Source: Acidipila rosea
Lineage (GTDB): Bacteria > Acidobacteriota > Terriglobia > Terriglobales > Acidobacteriaceae
Length of the DNA stretch: 64,000 nucleotides
Direction: 5' to 3'
Assembly (NCBI RefSeq): GCF_004339725.1
Contig: NZ_SMGK01000004.1
Coordinates: forward strand, 62,001-126,000
Made by a program: the position numbers and the translations under genes. This document shows positions 27,328 through 36,670 of the stretch, piece after piece. A model generated the notes under the pieces. That model worked only from the letters and a program-made list of their open reading frames with translations, was not told where the DNA came from and made no database searches. Positions within the stretch are counted from its first letter, which is position 1. Each line of letters begins with the position of its first letter.

Positions 27328-27361
27328 GAACAACAGGAAGGTGAGAACAACAGGAAGGTGA
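27328..27361. repeat. Tandem 17-nt direct repeat
   Basis: The unit GAACAACAGGAAGGTGA occurs twice without a gap (27328-27344 and 27345-27361), about 50 bp after the rhamnosidase stop. Two copies only; probably a slippage duplication. It sits directly before the stem-loop at 27379. Confidence 0.9.
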
Positions 27362-27378
27362 TTGGTAAGACTCCATGG

Positions 27379-27410
27379 GTGTGGCTACTCCGGATGCGGA
27401 GTAGCCACAC
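27379..27410 (+). terminator. Perfect 14-bp stem-loop between rhamnosidase and next gene
   Basis: Arms 27379-27392 and 27397-27410 are perfect inverted repeats with a GATG tetraloop. It is GC-rich and follows the rhamnosidase stop by about 100 bp. There is no T tract after it. It is the best terminator candidate for the rhamnosidase transcript; alternatively it protects the 5' end of the next message, whose ATG is 30 bp downstream. Confidence 0.55.
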
Positions 27411-27440
27411 ACGTACTTCAGCGGTCTGCCTGAAATAACT

Positions 27441-29159
27441 ATGTTTGCCAGAGAACCACTAAAGGTTTGCAATCCGGACGGCTACACGCGACGCGAGGTG
27501 CTGGCCGCGGGAGTTAAGACAGCCATTGCGTCATGCCTGTTACCCGGTATGCCAGCAGCAGGGGCTAAGACGCGCGCACCTCTGCGCGTTATCAACATCA
27601 TGAACTTTATTCGTGCCGAGGAGCCGCGCGAGAGCATCGATCTGATCCAGCCGGTACGTGAGCAGATGGCGTTGATCAAGGCACACAGGTTCCCGGCCAC
27701 GTGGCTGCTGCAATACGATGCGCTGGTCGAGGGACCGTACGTCAACTTCCTCAAAGACGCAATGCCCCCGGATCATGAGCCGGGGATCTGGTTCGAGATG
27801 AACCGGAAGATCTGCGACGATGCGGGGATTCCGTGGCGTGGCAATCCAAAATGGGAGTGGGACTATCATGTGCCCATTGCCTATGCAATTGGGTACACGC
27901 CGGAAGAGCGTCGCAAGCTCGCCGATACTGCCATGGCTACCTTTCGACGTATCTTTGGCCATGATGCGAAGACGGTGGCTTCGTGGAACCTGGATGCAGT
28001 CTCGATTGCATATCTAGCCGACCACTATGGCGTCGATGCCTTTGGCAATTGCCGCGATCAGCTGGCTACGGATGGCTTCACGATCTGGGGCGGTCCCATT
28101 GCTGCATACTATCCGGGCCGGAAGAATGCATGGAGCCCTGCTCTGACGGCTCGCAATCAGATCTCGACTCCCATGTTTCGCCTGTTAGGGCAGGATCCGG
28201 TTTATTACTACGACAATCAGCTTCCTTATCCGGACACAATGGAGCCGGTATGGCCCTCCGGTCAATCGGAGACCTTTGTTGATCGCTTTCTGGAGATGAC
28301 GGCGCATGCGCCAACCCAGTCTGTCGCCTATGCGCAACTAGGGCAGGAGAACAGTTTCGGCTGGCCCCAGATGAGCAAGGCTTATCCGATGCAAATGGAT
28401 AAGCTCGCCCGTGCCCGTAGCGAGGGTGGACTGATCGTTGAGACGATGGGCGAAACGGGGCGCCGGTTCAAGCGCTCCTTCACGTCAACGCCGACGCAGG
28501 CGCAGGTGATGCTGAAGGATCCATTCGGCAGGGACACTGCGCCTCAGCGCAGCATCTGGTATCAAAGCAAATACTTCCGTGCCAATCTGCATTTCGTAGA
28601 GGATCAGTTTTACCTGCGGGATCTGCATGTCTATGATGACCGCTTCCCGCAGCCGTATCTTGAAGAGCCCGTGCGACAACATGGTATCGAACAGCGTCTG
28701 CTGGCCGTGCTCGACGGCTATCACTGGAGCGATGACGAAGTGCGCGCTGGCCGCAAGGGCGTACGCGCCATGGGCCAGTTTGTTCTGATCGCACCGGATG
28801 GGAGCGAGAAGCCGCTGACCATGGCTGGCTTACCGACGGTGAGTGAATCTGGTTCCATGCTGCAAGCGAGTGTGCCCCTCGCAGGCGGCGGCAGGCTCGT
28901 AGCTGTGTTTCATGAGCAGGAAACAGCGTTCAGGCTGAGAGACGCGCCGTCACACTCACGCCTTGGTCTGAAGTTTGTGTGGGCTCCGGATCGCAGTGCG
29001 CTGAAGGAGGTCTCTGCCGATCAGTTGCACTACCGCTTCAGAGATTTCAGCTATGCGGTTCGCATCGCGAATGGCGTGGCCTTGAAAACTGCCTTCGGGG
29101 TAAGCATATGCGCTGGCAAGCAGGGTGCTTTGCGGCTATGGATGGCGCAGCAAACCTGA
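27441..29159 (+). CDS. Tat-type exported protein of unknown function, deacetylase/glycosidase-like barrel
   Basis: 572 residues. The N-terminus has YTRREVLAAGVKTAIASCLLPG, with Arg17-Arg18, a plausible twin-arginine signal. I do not recognise a named family. Residues about 50-330 look like an alpha/beta barrel: RVINIMNFIR, then RFPATWLLQYDALVEG, a helix GYTPEERRKLADTAMATFRRIFG followed by VASWNLDAVSIAYLADHYGVDAFGNC, a layout similar to NodB-like polysaccharide deacetylases or GH57/GH38-type barrels. The C-terminal part (about 400-572) is beta-rich. No Shine-Dalgarno site is obvious before the ATG at 27441. Position after the rhamnosidase suggests a role in glycan breakdown. Confidence 0.7.
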   Translation: MFAREPLKVCNPDGYTRREVLAAGVKTAIASCLLPGMPAAGAKTRAPLRVINIMNFIRAEEPRESIDLIQPVREQMALIKAHRFPATWLLQYDALVEGPYVNFLKDAMPPDHEPGIWFEMNRKICDDAGIPWRGNPKWEWDYHVPIAYAIGYTPEERRKLADTAMATFRRIFGHDAKTVASWNLDAVSIAYLADHYGVDAFGNCRDQLATDGFTIWGGPIAAYYPGRKNAWSPALTARNQISTPMFRLLGQDPVYYYDNQLPYPDTMEPVWPSGQSETFVDRFLEMTAHAPTQSVAYAQLGQENSFGWPQMSKAYPMQMDKLARARSEGGLIVETMGETGRRFKRSFTSTPTQAQVMLKDPFGRDTAPQRSIWYQSKYFRANLHFVEDQFYLRDLHVYDDRFPQPYLEEPVRQHGIEQRLLAVLDGYHWSDDEVRAGRKGVRAMGQFVLIAPDGSEKPLTMAGLPTVSESGSMLQASVPLAGGGRLVAVFHEQETAFRLRDAPSHSRLGLKFVWAPDRSALKEVSADQLHYRFRDFSYAVRIANGVALKTAFGVSICAGKQGALRLWMAQQT

Positions 29160-29216
29160 AAGGGATCGCTCCATCATGATAGCCGACTGAATGAGGACGA
29201 ATCAGAGGTTTGAAAA

Positions 29217-29293
<77 letters not shown>

Positions 29294-29374
29294 ATCGTGT
29301 TGCTGAAGGAAGCTTGCGCGGCTCCCGGTCCTGGTGGGCGGGGCCAATGCTGCGCACGCTAGACTGAGTGTAGC

Positions 29375-30313
29375 ATGACTCCGCTGAGAGAACTCGACTT
29401 CGGCTTTGTACATGTCGTTGATGGTGGAATGGCTACGGAGCTGGAGCGTCGGGGAGCCGACATCTCCGGCACGCTGTGGTCGGCGCATGTGCTGGAGACT
29501 GGGCCTGAGCTGATCGAGACAGTTCATCGTGACTACTTAGCAGCCGGGGCCGACTGCATCCTGACGGCGAGCTACCAGGTTTCGAGGATGGGCTTTGCGG
29601 AAGTGGGGTTCAGCGCTGCTGACGCCGACCGGGCGCTAGGACTGGCGGTTGAACTGGCCGTGCGTGCGCGGAACGAATATGAGCGGGAGACGGGGCGCCA
29701 TGCGCTGGTGGGGGCGTCGCTGGGGCCCTATGGCGCGGCGCTGCACAATGGCGCCGAGTACCACGGCAACTATGCGTGCAGTTTCGCTGATCTGGTGCGT
29801 TTTCACGGCCAGCGGCTGCAGGCGCTGGCCTCGTCTGCCGCTGATTTTGTGGCCTTTGAAACCATCCCTTCGCTTGAGGAGGCTGGGGCGATCCTGGAAT
29901 CGCTGCATTCTCACCCCGCTATCGGCGCCTGGATTTCCTTTACCTGCAGGAATGCAGCGCAGTTGGTGCATGGTGAGCAGCTGGCAGAGGTTGCCGCAAT
30001 ACTGAGCGGAGAGCCGCAGGTGGTCGCTGTCGGGGTGAACTGCACGCATCCAGAGCTGATGTTGCCCCTGATTCACATTCTTCAAGCGGCATCGGCGAAG
30101 CCAATCGTGGTTTACCCCAACTCCGGGGAGGGTTGGGATGCCGCGCGGCGCTGCTGGATGGGCATTTCAGACGTCGCCGGTTATGGCGAGCTCGCCCGCC
30201 AATGGTTTGAGGCTGGCGCCCAGGCTGTGGGGGGATGCTGCCGGACGACGCCAGAACATATTTCGGCGGTCCGAGCGGCCGCGATGGTGGGGGCTAAGTC
30301 TGTGTCCTGGTGA
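29375..30313 (+). CDS. mmuM: Homocysteine S-methyltransferase
   Basis: 312 residues. The family's zinc ligands are visible as Cys in VGVNCTHPE and the Cys pair in [11 protein letters not shown] near the C-terminus, and the N-terminal [16 protein letters not shown] starts the barrel. MmuM transfers a methyl group from S-methylmethionine (or S-adenosylmethionine) to homocysteine to make methionine in the cytoplasm. No SAM riboswitch-like element fits in the 80 bp after the tRNA-Pro gene. The purL gene starts 50 bp after its end; a GTG overlapping the stop is open into purL but too far from the conserved N-terminus. Confidence 0.93.
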   Translation: MTPLRELDFGFVHVVDGGMATELERRGADISGTLWSAHVLETGPELIETVHRDYLAAGADCILTASYQVSRMGFAEVGFSAADADRALGLAVELAVRARNEYERETGRHALVGASLGPYGAALHNGAEYHGNYACSFADLVRFHGQRLQALASSAADFVAFETIPSLEEAGAILESLHSHPAIGAWISFTCRNAAQLVHGEQLAEVAAILSGEPQVVAVGVNCTHPELMLPLIHILQAASAKPIVVYPNSGEGWDAARRCWMGISDVAGYGELARQWFEAGAQAVGGCCRTTPEHISAVRAAAMVGAKSVSW

Positions 30314-30363
30314 GGCCGGTCCGGTTCGAAGGTCGGCCTCGTGCGACAATATTGTTAAACGCC

Positions 30364-32709
30364 ATGAAACCTGTAGCCGCCGTGGCCCCTGAACCGACCA
30401 CCGTCACCCCTGAGCTTCTCGCCCAGCACAGTATTACAGCCGAGGAGTACGCGCGTATCGAAGAAGCGCTGGGCCGCACGCCCAGCCTCACTGAGCTAGG
30501 CATTTATAGCGTGATGTGGAGTGAGCACTGCTCCTACAAGTCGTCACGCGTACACCTGAAGCGGCTGCCGACCAAGAGCGATCGCGTGGTGCAGGGACCG
30601 GGCGAAAATGCCGGCATCATTGACGTTGGTGATGGCTGGGCCTGCGCTTTCAAGATCGAATCCCATAACCATCCTTCCTATATCGAGCCCTTTCAAGGCG
30701 CGACCACCGGGGTTGGCGGCATTCTGCGCGATATTTTCACCATGAACGCGCGGCCTTTTGCGGTGATGGATTCGCTTCGCTTCGGACCGATTGCCGGGGA
30801 GGGGATTCCCCAGGAGTTACTGCACAAGAATCACACCATTGTTGAAGGCGTGGTGAGCGGCGTAGCAAGCTATGGCAACTGCTTTGGAGTGCCAAACCTG
30901 GGCGGTGAGACGAAGTTCGAGGAGTGCTACTCGGGCAATCCTCTGGTGAATGCCTTTGCGCTCGGGCTTGTGCGCCGGGATGAAATTTTCTATGCCAAGG
31001 CCACGGGCATCGGCAATCCGGTGATCTATGTCGGCGCGAAGACCGGACGCGATGGAATCCATGGCGCGACGATGGCCAGCGAAGAGTTCAAGGAAGGCTC
31101 CGAGCAGAAGAGGCCGAATGTCCAGGTCGGCGATCCCTTCATGGAGAAGCTGCTTCTGGAGGGCTGTATCGAGGCGATGGCGACCGGTGCGGTCCTGGGG
31201 ATTCAGGACATGGGTGCTGCGGGGCTGACCTGCTCGACCTGCGAGATGGGTGCGAGAGGCGGGGTCGGGCTGGATGTAGAGCTTGATCTGGTGCCACAGC
31301 GCGAGACCGGTATGTCGGCGTACGAAACGATGCTCAGCGAGAGCCAGGAGCGGATGCTGCTGGTAGCTGAAAAGGGTCGCGAAAACGAAGTTCTCGAGGT
31401 CTTCAAGAAGTGGGGGCTGGATGCAGTTATCGTGGGCACGGTCATTGCCGAACCGCGGCTGCGCATCCGGCATCACGGCGTACTGGTCGCTGATATCCCG
31501 AACCAGTCGCTGACGGACGATGCTCCGCTCTACCATCGGCCGGTGGGCGAGTGGAAAGCTCCGGTGCAGATGGAGCCGACCCGAAGCGCGCTGGACAAGC
31601 TGGGCTATGAGGATCGTGTACAGCAGCGGAATTACGCAGATGATCTTCGCCTGCTGCTGGGCGCGGAGAATATCTGCTCGAAGCGCTGGGTGCATGAGCA
31701 GTACGACTCGATGGTGCAGACGAACACTGTGCAGGGGCCGGGCTGTGAGGCGGGCGTGATGCGCATTAAGGATTCGGGAAATGGCGGCCCGCAGCGCGGT
31801 CTGGCTATGGCGCTCGATGGCAATGGGCGCTGGTGTTATCTCGATCCCAAGCTCGGCGCCGAGCATGCAGTCGCGGAGGCCGCTCGCAAGGTAGCTTGTA
31901 CCGGCGCGACTCCCGTTGCTGCTACCAACTGTCTGAACTTCGGCAATCCGGAAAAGCCGGAGATTATGGCGCAGCTTTCGGCGGCTATCGATGGCATCGC
32001 GGAGGCCTGCATTGCGCTGGGAACTCCGGTGACAGGCGGCAATGTCTCCCTCTATAACGAGACGCGGGGCGAGGGCATTTATCCCACGCCAGTGCTGGGC
32101 ATTGTCGGCATTATCGATGACGTAACGACAGCGCTTCCGTCTGCCTTTCAAGCGCCGGGTCATGCTGTCCTGCTGATCTCGCCTGAAAAGATTGGAACGA
32201 TCGAGGAGCGGTTGCGCGAGTTTGGGTCTTCAGAGTATGCGAAGCAGGTGCTGGGCGAGTTGTGGGGCGTGCCGCCAAGTCTGGATCTGGCAGTGGAGGC
32301 CAGTTTGCAGAAGGCTCTCTCTCAGTTGGCTGCAGCGAAGCTGTTGCATTCTGCGCGGGATATTTCGGATGGAGGCATCGCCGTCGCTCTCGCCGAGGGA
32401 TGCTTCGAGCATAATGTCGGGGTGAGCGTGAAGCTGCTGGAAGGCGCGGACCTGCCCCATGCGTGGCCGCTCTTCCAGGAGAGCGCCAGTCAGGTGATTG
32501 TTACGTGCGATGAGAGCGCTGTGGGAAAAGTTCGCGCCCTGGTCGCCGCGTTTGACGGGCTGCGTGTGGACCACCTTGGAGAAACAGTGGCCGATCAATT
32601 TGAGATTGCAGTCAACCGTCATCCGGTGATTCGCGACAACGTAACCGGGCTTAAAAACCGCTGGGCGCATGCACTTGAAGGCGCGCTGCGCGAAGTGGTG
32701 ACGGCATGA
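30364..32709 (+). CDS. purL: Phosphoribosylformylglycinamidine synthase subunit PurL
   Basis: 781 residues from the ATG at 30364, matching the small (multi-subunit) PurL type that needs PurQ and PurS, which are not in this window. The hallmark [21 protein letters not shown] at the N side and [32 protein letters not shown] are present, followed by the second AIRS-like half ([33 protein letters not shown]). It makes FGAM from FGAR, ATP and ammonia in purine synthesis. The stop overlaps the purF start as ATGA. Confidence 0.97.
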   Translation: MKPVAAVAPEPTTVTPELLAQHSITAEEYARIEEALGRTPSLTELGIYSVMWSEHCSYKSSRVHLKRLPTKSDRVVQGPGENAGIIDVGDGWACAFKIESHNHPSYIEPFQGATTGVGGILRDIFTMNARPFAVMDSLRFGPIAGEGIPQELLHKNHTIVEGVVSGVASYGNCFGVPNLGGETKFEECYSGNPLVNAFALGLVRRDEIFYAKATGIGNPVIYVGAKTGRDGIHGATMASEEFKEGSEQKRPNVQVGDPFMEKLLLEGCIEAMATGAVLGIQDMGAAGLTCSTCEMGARGGVGLDVELDLVPQRETGMSAYETMLSESQERMLLVAEKGRENEVLEVFKKWGLDAVIVGTVIAEPRLRIRHHGVLVADIPNQSLTDDAPLYHRPVGEWKAPVQMEPTRSALDKLGYEDRVQQRNYADDLRLLLGAENICSKRWVHEQYDSMVQTNTVQGPGCEAGVMRIKDSGNGGPQRGLAMALDGNGRWCYLDPKLGAEHAVAEAARKVACTGATPVAATNCLNFGNPEKPEIMAQLSAAIDGIAEACIALGTPVTGGNVSLYNETRGEGIYPTPVLGIVGIIDDVTTALPSAFQAPGHAVLLISPEKIGTIEERLREFGSSEYAKQVLGELWGVPPSLDLAVEASLQKALSQLAAAKLLHSARDISDGGIAVALAEGCFEHNVGVSVKLLEGADLPHAWPLFQESASQVIVTCDESAVGKVRALVAAFDGLRVDHLGETVADQFEIAVNRHPVIRDNVTGLKNRWAHALEGALREVVTA

Positions 32710-34220
32710 AATCGCAGTTGGTGATGGAAGGGATCGACGGCGAAGGATTGCCAGCGGATGCTGAGCAGTTAGACGCGGGCCCGAGCCCGCAGGAGATCTC
32801 AGAGGACCCCAAGCTTCGTGAAGAGTGCGGGGTTGTGGCTATCCATCACCACCCGGAGGCTGCGCGGCAGGCTTATCTTGCGCTCTATGCGCTGCAGCAT
32901 CGGGGGCAGGAGTCAGCCGGAATCGCCACTGCCGACGGCACCAACCTTTCAAACATCAAGGGTATGGGACTGGTGTCGGAGATCTTCACCGAAGATGTGC
33001 TGGCCAAGCTGCATGGGAACATGGCGATCGGCCATACGCGCTACTCGACCACCGGCGACTCGGCGCTGCTGAACGCGCAGCCGATCCGCGTGGATTCGAC
33101 AAAGGGCCTGATCGCAATCGCGCACAACGGCAATCTCGTAAACCTGGGCGCGGTGCGTGCGCGGCTGGAACGAGCGGGCGCATTTTTCCAGACAACGAGC
33201 GACTCTGAGATCATCGTGCAGCTCATCGCGCATTCCAAAGAAAGCACGCTGGTCGATGCGATTGCCGACTCTTTGCGACAGGTAGATGGCGCATTTTCGC
33301 TGGTAATGATGACGCGCGACCGAATCTTTGCAGCTCGCGATCCGCGGGGCTTCCGTCCGCTTTCAATGGGGCGTATTGAGAACCCGGACGGTCCGGACAC
33401 CATCGTATTTGCTTCAGAGACATGCGCCTTTGACCTGCTGCGGGCAAAGTATGAGCGTGATGTAGCGCCGGGCGAGCTGGTGATGGTAACTAGCGATGGA
33501 GTTACGTCGAGGCAGTATTCCACTGGCATACAGCAGGCGAGCTGCATCTTCGAGCATGTCTACTTTGCACGGCCTGACAGCAGAATCTACGGGCGCTGGG
33601 TGCAGGAGAGCCGCGAGCAGATGGGGCGGCAGCTTGTGCGCGAGTCAGGTGTTGATGCCGACCTGGTAGTTCCGGTTCCGGATTCAGGCGTGACGGCTGC
33701 AATTGGTTATGCGGCCGAGAGTGGGATTCCATTTCGATTCGGGCTGATTCGCAATCACTATGTCGGGCGCACCTTCATTGAGCCGGAGCAGCGGGTGCGG
33801 GACTTCGGCGTAAAGCTGAAGCTTAACCCTGTTCGCAACCTGCTTGAGGGCAAGCGCATTATCCTGATCGACGACTCGATTATCAGAGGGACGACTAGTC
33901 GGAAGATCGTTCGGATGGTTCGGGCCGCGGGCGCTAAGGAAGTGCACCTGCGCATCAGCTGTCCGCCGACGATCTCGCCCTGTTTCTATGGGGTTGATAC
34001 GCCGCGCAAGAAAGAGCTGATTGCGGCCAACAGCTCGATCGAAGAGATACGGCAGTTCATAGAGGCTGATTCGCTCGCCTATTTGTCACTTGAAGGGTTA
34101 CAAAACGCATGCAATGGTGGCGAAGGGAATACCTATTGCGTGGCGTGCTACACCGGCAGCTATCCGACGGACTGGGTAGATGTAGATGAGATTCTGCCTG
34201 CGGCTGCTGTTATCCGATAA
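32706..34220 (+). CDS. purF: Amidophosphoribosyltransferase
   Basis: 504 residues. The N-terminal nucleophile of mature PurF is Cys41 in [12 protein letters not shown], so about 40 residues would be removed or extend before it, longer than the short propeptide of Bacillus Pur[18 protein letters not shown] and [12 protein letters not shown] belong to the glutaminase domain; [18 protein letters not shown] is the PRPP loop. Cysteines in [26 protein letters not shown] and [15 protein letters not shown] match the [4Fe-4S]-type enzymes. It catalyses the first committed step of purine synthesis and is coupled to purL by a 4-base overlap. Confidence 0.97.
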   Translation: MKSQLVMEGIDGEGLPADAEQLDAGPSPQEISEDPKLREECGVVAIHHHPEAARQAYLALYALQHRGQESAGIATADGTNLSNIKGMGLVSEIFTEDVLAKLHGNMAIGHTRYSTTGDSALLNAQPIRVDSTKGLIAIAHNGNLVNLGAVRARLERAGAFFQTTSDSEIIVQLIAHSKESTLVDAIADSLRQVDGAFSLVMMTRDRIFAARDPRGFRPLSMGRIENPDGPDTIVFASETCAFDLLRAKYERDVAPGELVMVTSDGVTSRQYSTGIQQASCIFEHVYFARPDSRIYGRWVQESREQMGRQLVRESGVDADLVVPVPDSGVTAAIGYAAESGIPFRFGLIRNHYVGRTFIEPEQRVRDFGVKLKLNPVRNLLEGKRIILIDDSIIRGTTSRKIVRMVRAAGAKEVHLRISCPPTISPCFYGVDTPRKKELIAANSSIEEIRQFIEADSLAYLSLEGLQNACNGGEGNTYCVACYTGSYPTDWVDVDEILPAAAVIR

Positions 34221-34302
34221 GATCCGGCACTGATTCCGATCAACAGAAAGCGGCGCAACCTGTAGATGCTTCTCTGCTTCCCATTGGATGGAGGCAGATA
34301 CG

Positions 34303-34671
34303 ATGGCGACTGCAAAGAAGAGTTCCTCGACAAAGAAAGGTTCGGGCAGGAAATACAGCCCGAGCGCTTCCGCGGATGTAGAGCGGGAGATGAAGGCGAT
34401 GAAGAAGGGTAAGCTCAAGTCCGGCCGCAGCGGAAAGAAGGTCACCAACCCGAAGCAGGCGATTGCGATCGGCCTGTCGGAGGCGCGGGCAGAAGGCAAG
34501 AAGGCGCCGCCCCCACCTAAAAAGAGTGCTTCAGCTAAGAAGAAGTCTGCCGCGAAAAAGAATTCAGGTTCGAAAAAGAGCACAGCCAAAAAGGGCACAG
34601 CCCGGAAAAGCTCGGGCGCAAAAAAGAGCTCTTCTAAGAAGAGCTCTGGAAGAAAGAGTTCAAAAGCCTGA
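34303..34671 (+). CDS. Lysine-rich protein: DUF6496 domain plus histone H1-like tail
   Basis: 122 residues from the ATG at 34303, preceded by GGAGG with 8-nt spacing; an ATG five codons earlier is less likely. The middle (residues about 17-60: YSPSASADVEREMKAMKKGK, then SGRSGKKVTNPKQAIAIGLSEA) is the small DUF6496 domain. The remaining half is almost only Lys, Ser, Ala and Gly in KK-S/A repeats, like histone H1 and other bacterial nucleoid-binding tails, so the protein very likely binds DNA or RNA. Function is unknown. A 10-bp palindrome in the tail's coding region (34625-34647) is noted separately. It converges with the fmdB-type gene. Confidence 0.85.
   Translation: MATAKKSSSTKKGSGRKYSPSASADVEREMKAMKKGKLKSGRSGKKVTNPKQAIAIGLSEARAEGKKAPPPPKKSASAKKKSAAKKNSGSKKSTAKKGTARKSSGAKKSSSKKSSGRKSSKA
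34625..34647. repeat. 10-bp perfect inverted repeat inside a lysine-rich coding tail
   Basis: Arms 34625-34634 and 34638-34647 flank a 3-nt loop, about 25 bp before the stop codon of the DUF6496 gene. The palindrome contains two SacI-like GAGCTC centres. It may only reflect the AAG/AGC codon repeats but would fold into a stable RNA hairpin near the gene end. Confidence 0.7.
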
Positions 34672-34679
34672 AGAAATCG

Positions 34680-34988
34680 CTATTCGCTTTTAGCGGAGGC
34701 GGGAGTGGAACTCGCAGGCGCAGAGGGTTTGTCTGTAGCCGTCGAGCTTTTGTCCGAACTGCTGCTTGATCCTTCAGCCGCTGCTGACGAAGATTTGGGC
34801 CCGCTGCTCTTACCCGCATAGTCGTTCACATACCAGCCAGCGCCCTTGAACTGGATAGCTGGAGCGGAGATGAGCCGCTCCAGTTCTCCATGACACTGCG
34901 GGCACTCTTTTTCGTCTTCCGCGCTGAAGCTTTGAATCTTCTCAAACTGATGTCCACACTGCTTGCAGCGGTACTCGTAAAGCGGCAT
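34680..34988 (-). CDS. FmdB/CxxC_CxxC-type zinc ribbon protein
   Basis: 102 residues. The N-terminal MPLYEYRCKQCGHQFEKIQ and CPQCHGELERLISAPAIQFKG form the small zinc ribbon with two Cys pairs (CKQC and CPQC) typical of the FmdB putative regulatory family, with the conserved KGAGWYVNDY end. The last half is a Ser/Ala/Lys-rich disordered tail (GPKSSSAAAEGSSSSSDKSS). Cytoplasmic; function of the family is not established. It lies only 19 bp after serA on the same strand and is likely in its transcript. Confidence 0.88.
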   Translation of the reverse strand: MPLYEYRCKQCGHQFEKIQSFSAEDEKECPQCHGELERLISAPAIQFKGAGWYVNDYAGKSSGPKSSSAAAEGSSSSSDKSSTATDKPSAPASSTPASAKSE

Positions 34989-35007
34989 GTAGCTTATCCC
35001 CTAGCAG

Positions 35008-36609
35008 CTATTTTACTTCTTCGCCGAGATTAACGAGCCGCACCTGCGAGATCGCATCCACTCCGCGCAATGCTTTCAGGACTGCATCCGTCACTTCTCC
35101 ATCGATCTGAACCACCGCGAGCGCCGTGCCCTGAGGAACGCGATGGCTACGGTCAGAGCGGCCGAGAGCGAAGTTGGCGACATTGATGCGGTGCTCTCCG
35201 AGGATGGTGCCGATACGCCCGATTACGCCCGGGACATCCTGGTTGTGGATGGTCAGCAGCGTGCCTTCAAGGGGCGCCTCGATGTCGATGCCGTCGAGGC
35301 TGAGCAGGCGCGCGGAGCTGCCGTGCAGAACTGTTGCGCTCGCCGTCACCTCTGCGTTCTGGGTGTGCAGGGTGAGTTTGACTACATTGCCTGCGCCGCC
35401 CGAGGCTGCCTCTTTCGTATCCTCATGGACGCGGATGCCGCGTTCCATCGCGACAGAGGCTGCGTTGATGCGATTGACGTTTTCAGAGTGCCCGAGAACG
35501 CCTTCGATAGCGCTGTTGCGAATCAGCTCCGTCTTGCTGTCTGCAATGCGGCCGTTATAGGCGATGTGGATGCTCTCGATGTTCCCCTCAGGAAACTGTG
35601 CAACGAAGGAGCCGAGACGCTGGGCCATCTTGATGTAAGGCTCGAGCTCCAGGTACTCCTCATGCGAGAGCGAGGGCATGTTAACGGCATTCTGCACGAC
35701 TCCCAGCTTGAGATATTCGCGCACCTGCAGGGCGATCTGGATGCCTACGGCCTCCTGCGCCTCTGCGGTAGAGCCAGCGATATGTGGCGTAAGGATGACG
35801 TTTTCGAGTCCGAAAAATGCAGAGTCTTTGAGCGGCTCCTTGTGGAAGACGTCGAGCGCCGCACCGCCTACCTGGCCGCTCTTGAGAGCTTCAGCAAGCG
35901 CCTCTTCCACGATCAGTTCGCCGCGGGCGCAGTTGATGATGCGGATGCCCTTCTTCATGGTGGCGATGGAAGCTTCGTTGATGATGCCGGCTGTCTGCGG
36001 CGTGAGTCCGACGTGCAGCGTGAGGTAGTCGGACTCGCGGAAGAGCTCCTCTACGCTGACGAGCCGGATCTGGTTCTCGCGCGCGATGGCTGCGGAGACG
36101 AAAGGATCGTGGCCAATGATCTCCATGCCGAAGCTGCGGGCGCGCCGCGCCACCTCAAGGCCGATGCGGCCAAGGCCGAGGATGCCTAACGTTTTGCCGC
36201 GCAGCTCTACTCCCTGAAGCGATTTCTTTTCCCATTTGCCCGCGTGCATAGTGGCATTGGCTTTGGGTATCTGGCGTCCAAGCGCGATCATGAGACCGAG
36301 AGTCAGTTCTGCAACCGCGATGGCATTGGCGCCAGGAGTGTTCATGACAACGATGCCGCGGCGAGTGGCTGCGTCAGCGTCGATATTATCGACCCCTACG
36401 CCGGCGCGCCCGATAACGCGGAGACGCGGCGCGAAGGCTAGCAGCTTATCGTCCACCTGCACGGCGGAGCGCACGACCAATCCGTCAGCATTGGCAAGTG
36501 CCGCTGGTAGATCAGGAACCTGATCGTGGGTAAGCACCTGCCAGTCAGGCTCACTCTTGAAAACGGCGAGCGTTGCAGGGGAAACTTTCTCGGCGAGAAT
36601 GATCTTCAT
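35008..36609 (-). CDS. serA: D-3-phosphoglycerate dehydrogenase
   Basis: 533 residues, the long form of SerA. The NAD-binding motif is GILGLGRIGLEVARRARSFGMEIIGHDPF, the catalytic dyad region includes LTPHIAGSTAEAQEAVG with its His, and the allosteric substrate-binding domain (about 320-450) precedes a C-terminal ACT domain (TLLTIHNQDVPGVIGRIGTI) that typically senses serine. It oxidises 3-phosphoglycerate to 3-phosphohydroxypyruvate, the first step of serine synthesis. AAGGAG before the ATG at 36609. It follows a class V aminotransferase gene 61 bp upstream, with a hairpin between them. Confidence 0.97.
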   Translation of the reverse strand: MKIILAEKVSPATLAVFKSEPDWQVLTHDQVPDLPAALANADGLVVRSAVQVDDKLLAFAPRLRVIGRAGVGVDNIDADAATRRGIVVMNTPGANAIAVAELTLGLMIALGRQIPKANATMHAGKWEKKSLQGVELRGKTLGILGLGRIGLEVARRARSFGMEIIGHDPFVSAAIARENQIRLVSVEELFRESDYLTLHVGLTPQTAGIINEASIATMKKGIRIINCARGELIVEEALAEALKSGQVGGAALDVFHKEPLKDSAFFGLENVILTPHIAGSTAEAQEAVGIQIALQVREYLKLGVVQNAVNMPSLSHEEYLELEPYIKMAQRLGSFVAQFPEGNIESIHIAYNGRIADSKTELIRNSAIEGVLGHSENVNRINAASVAMERGIRVHEDTKEAASGGAGNVVKLTLHTQNAEVTASATVLHGSSARLLSLDGIDIEAPLEGTLLTIHNQDVPGVIGRIGTILGEHRINVANFALGRSDRSHRVPQGTALAVVQIDGEVTDAVLKALRGVDAISQVRLVNLGEEVK

Positions 36610-36634
36610 CTTGCTCCTTCAAGGCAGGTCGCGC

Positions 36635-36656
36635 GGGCGGAGCTGAGACTCCGCCC
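36635..36656 (-). terminator. 8-bp GC stem-loop between aminotransferase and serA
   Basis: Arms GGGCGGAG (36635-36642) and CTCCGCCC (36649-36656) around a 6-nt loop, in the 61-bp gap before serA. No U run follows on the minus strand, so it may tune expression of serA relative to the upstream gene rather than stop transcription. Confidence 0.4.
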
Positions 36657-36670
36657 CTCATCGCGATTGT

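Noticed and set aside
30817..32163. Long minus-strand frame (448 codons) opposite purL
   Set aside because: Antisense shadow of a strongly conserved gene; its translation has no family features.
35143..36189. Plus-strand frame of 348 codons inside serA
   Set aside because: Complementary frame of a clear dehydrogenase gene; composition is that of a GC-rich shadow.
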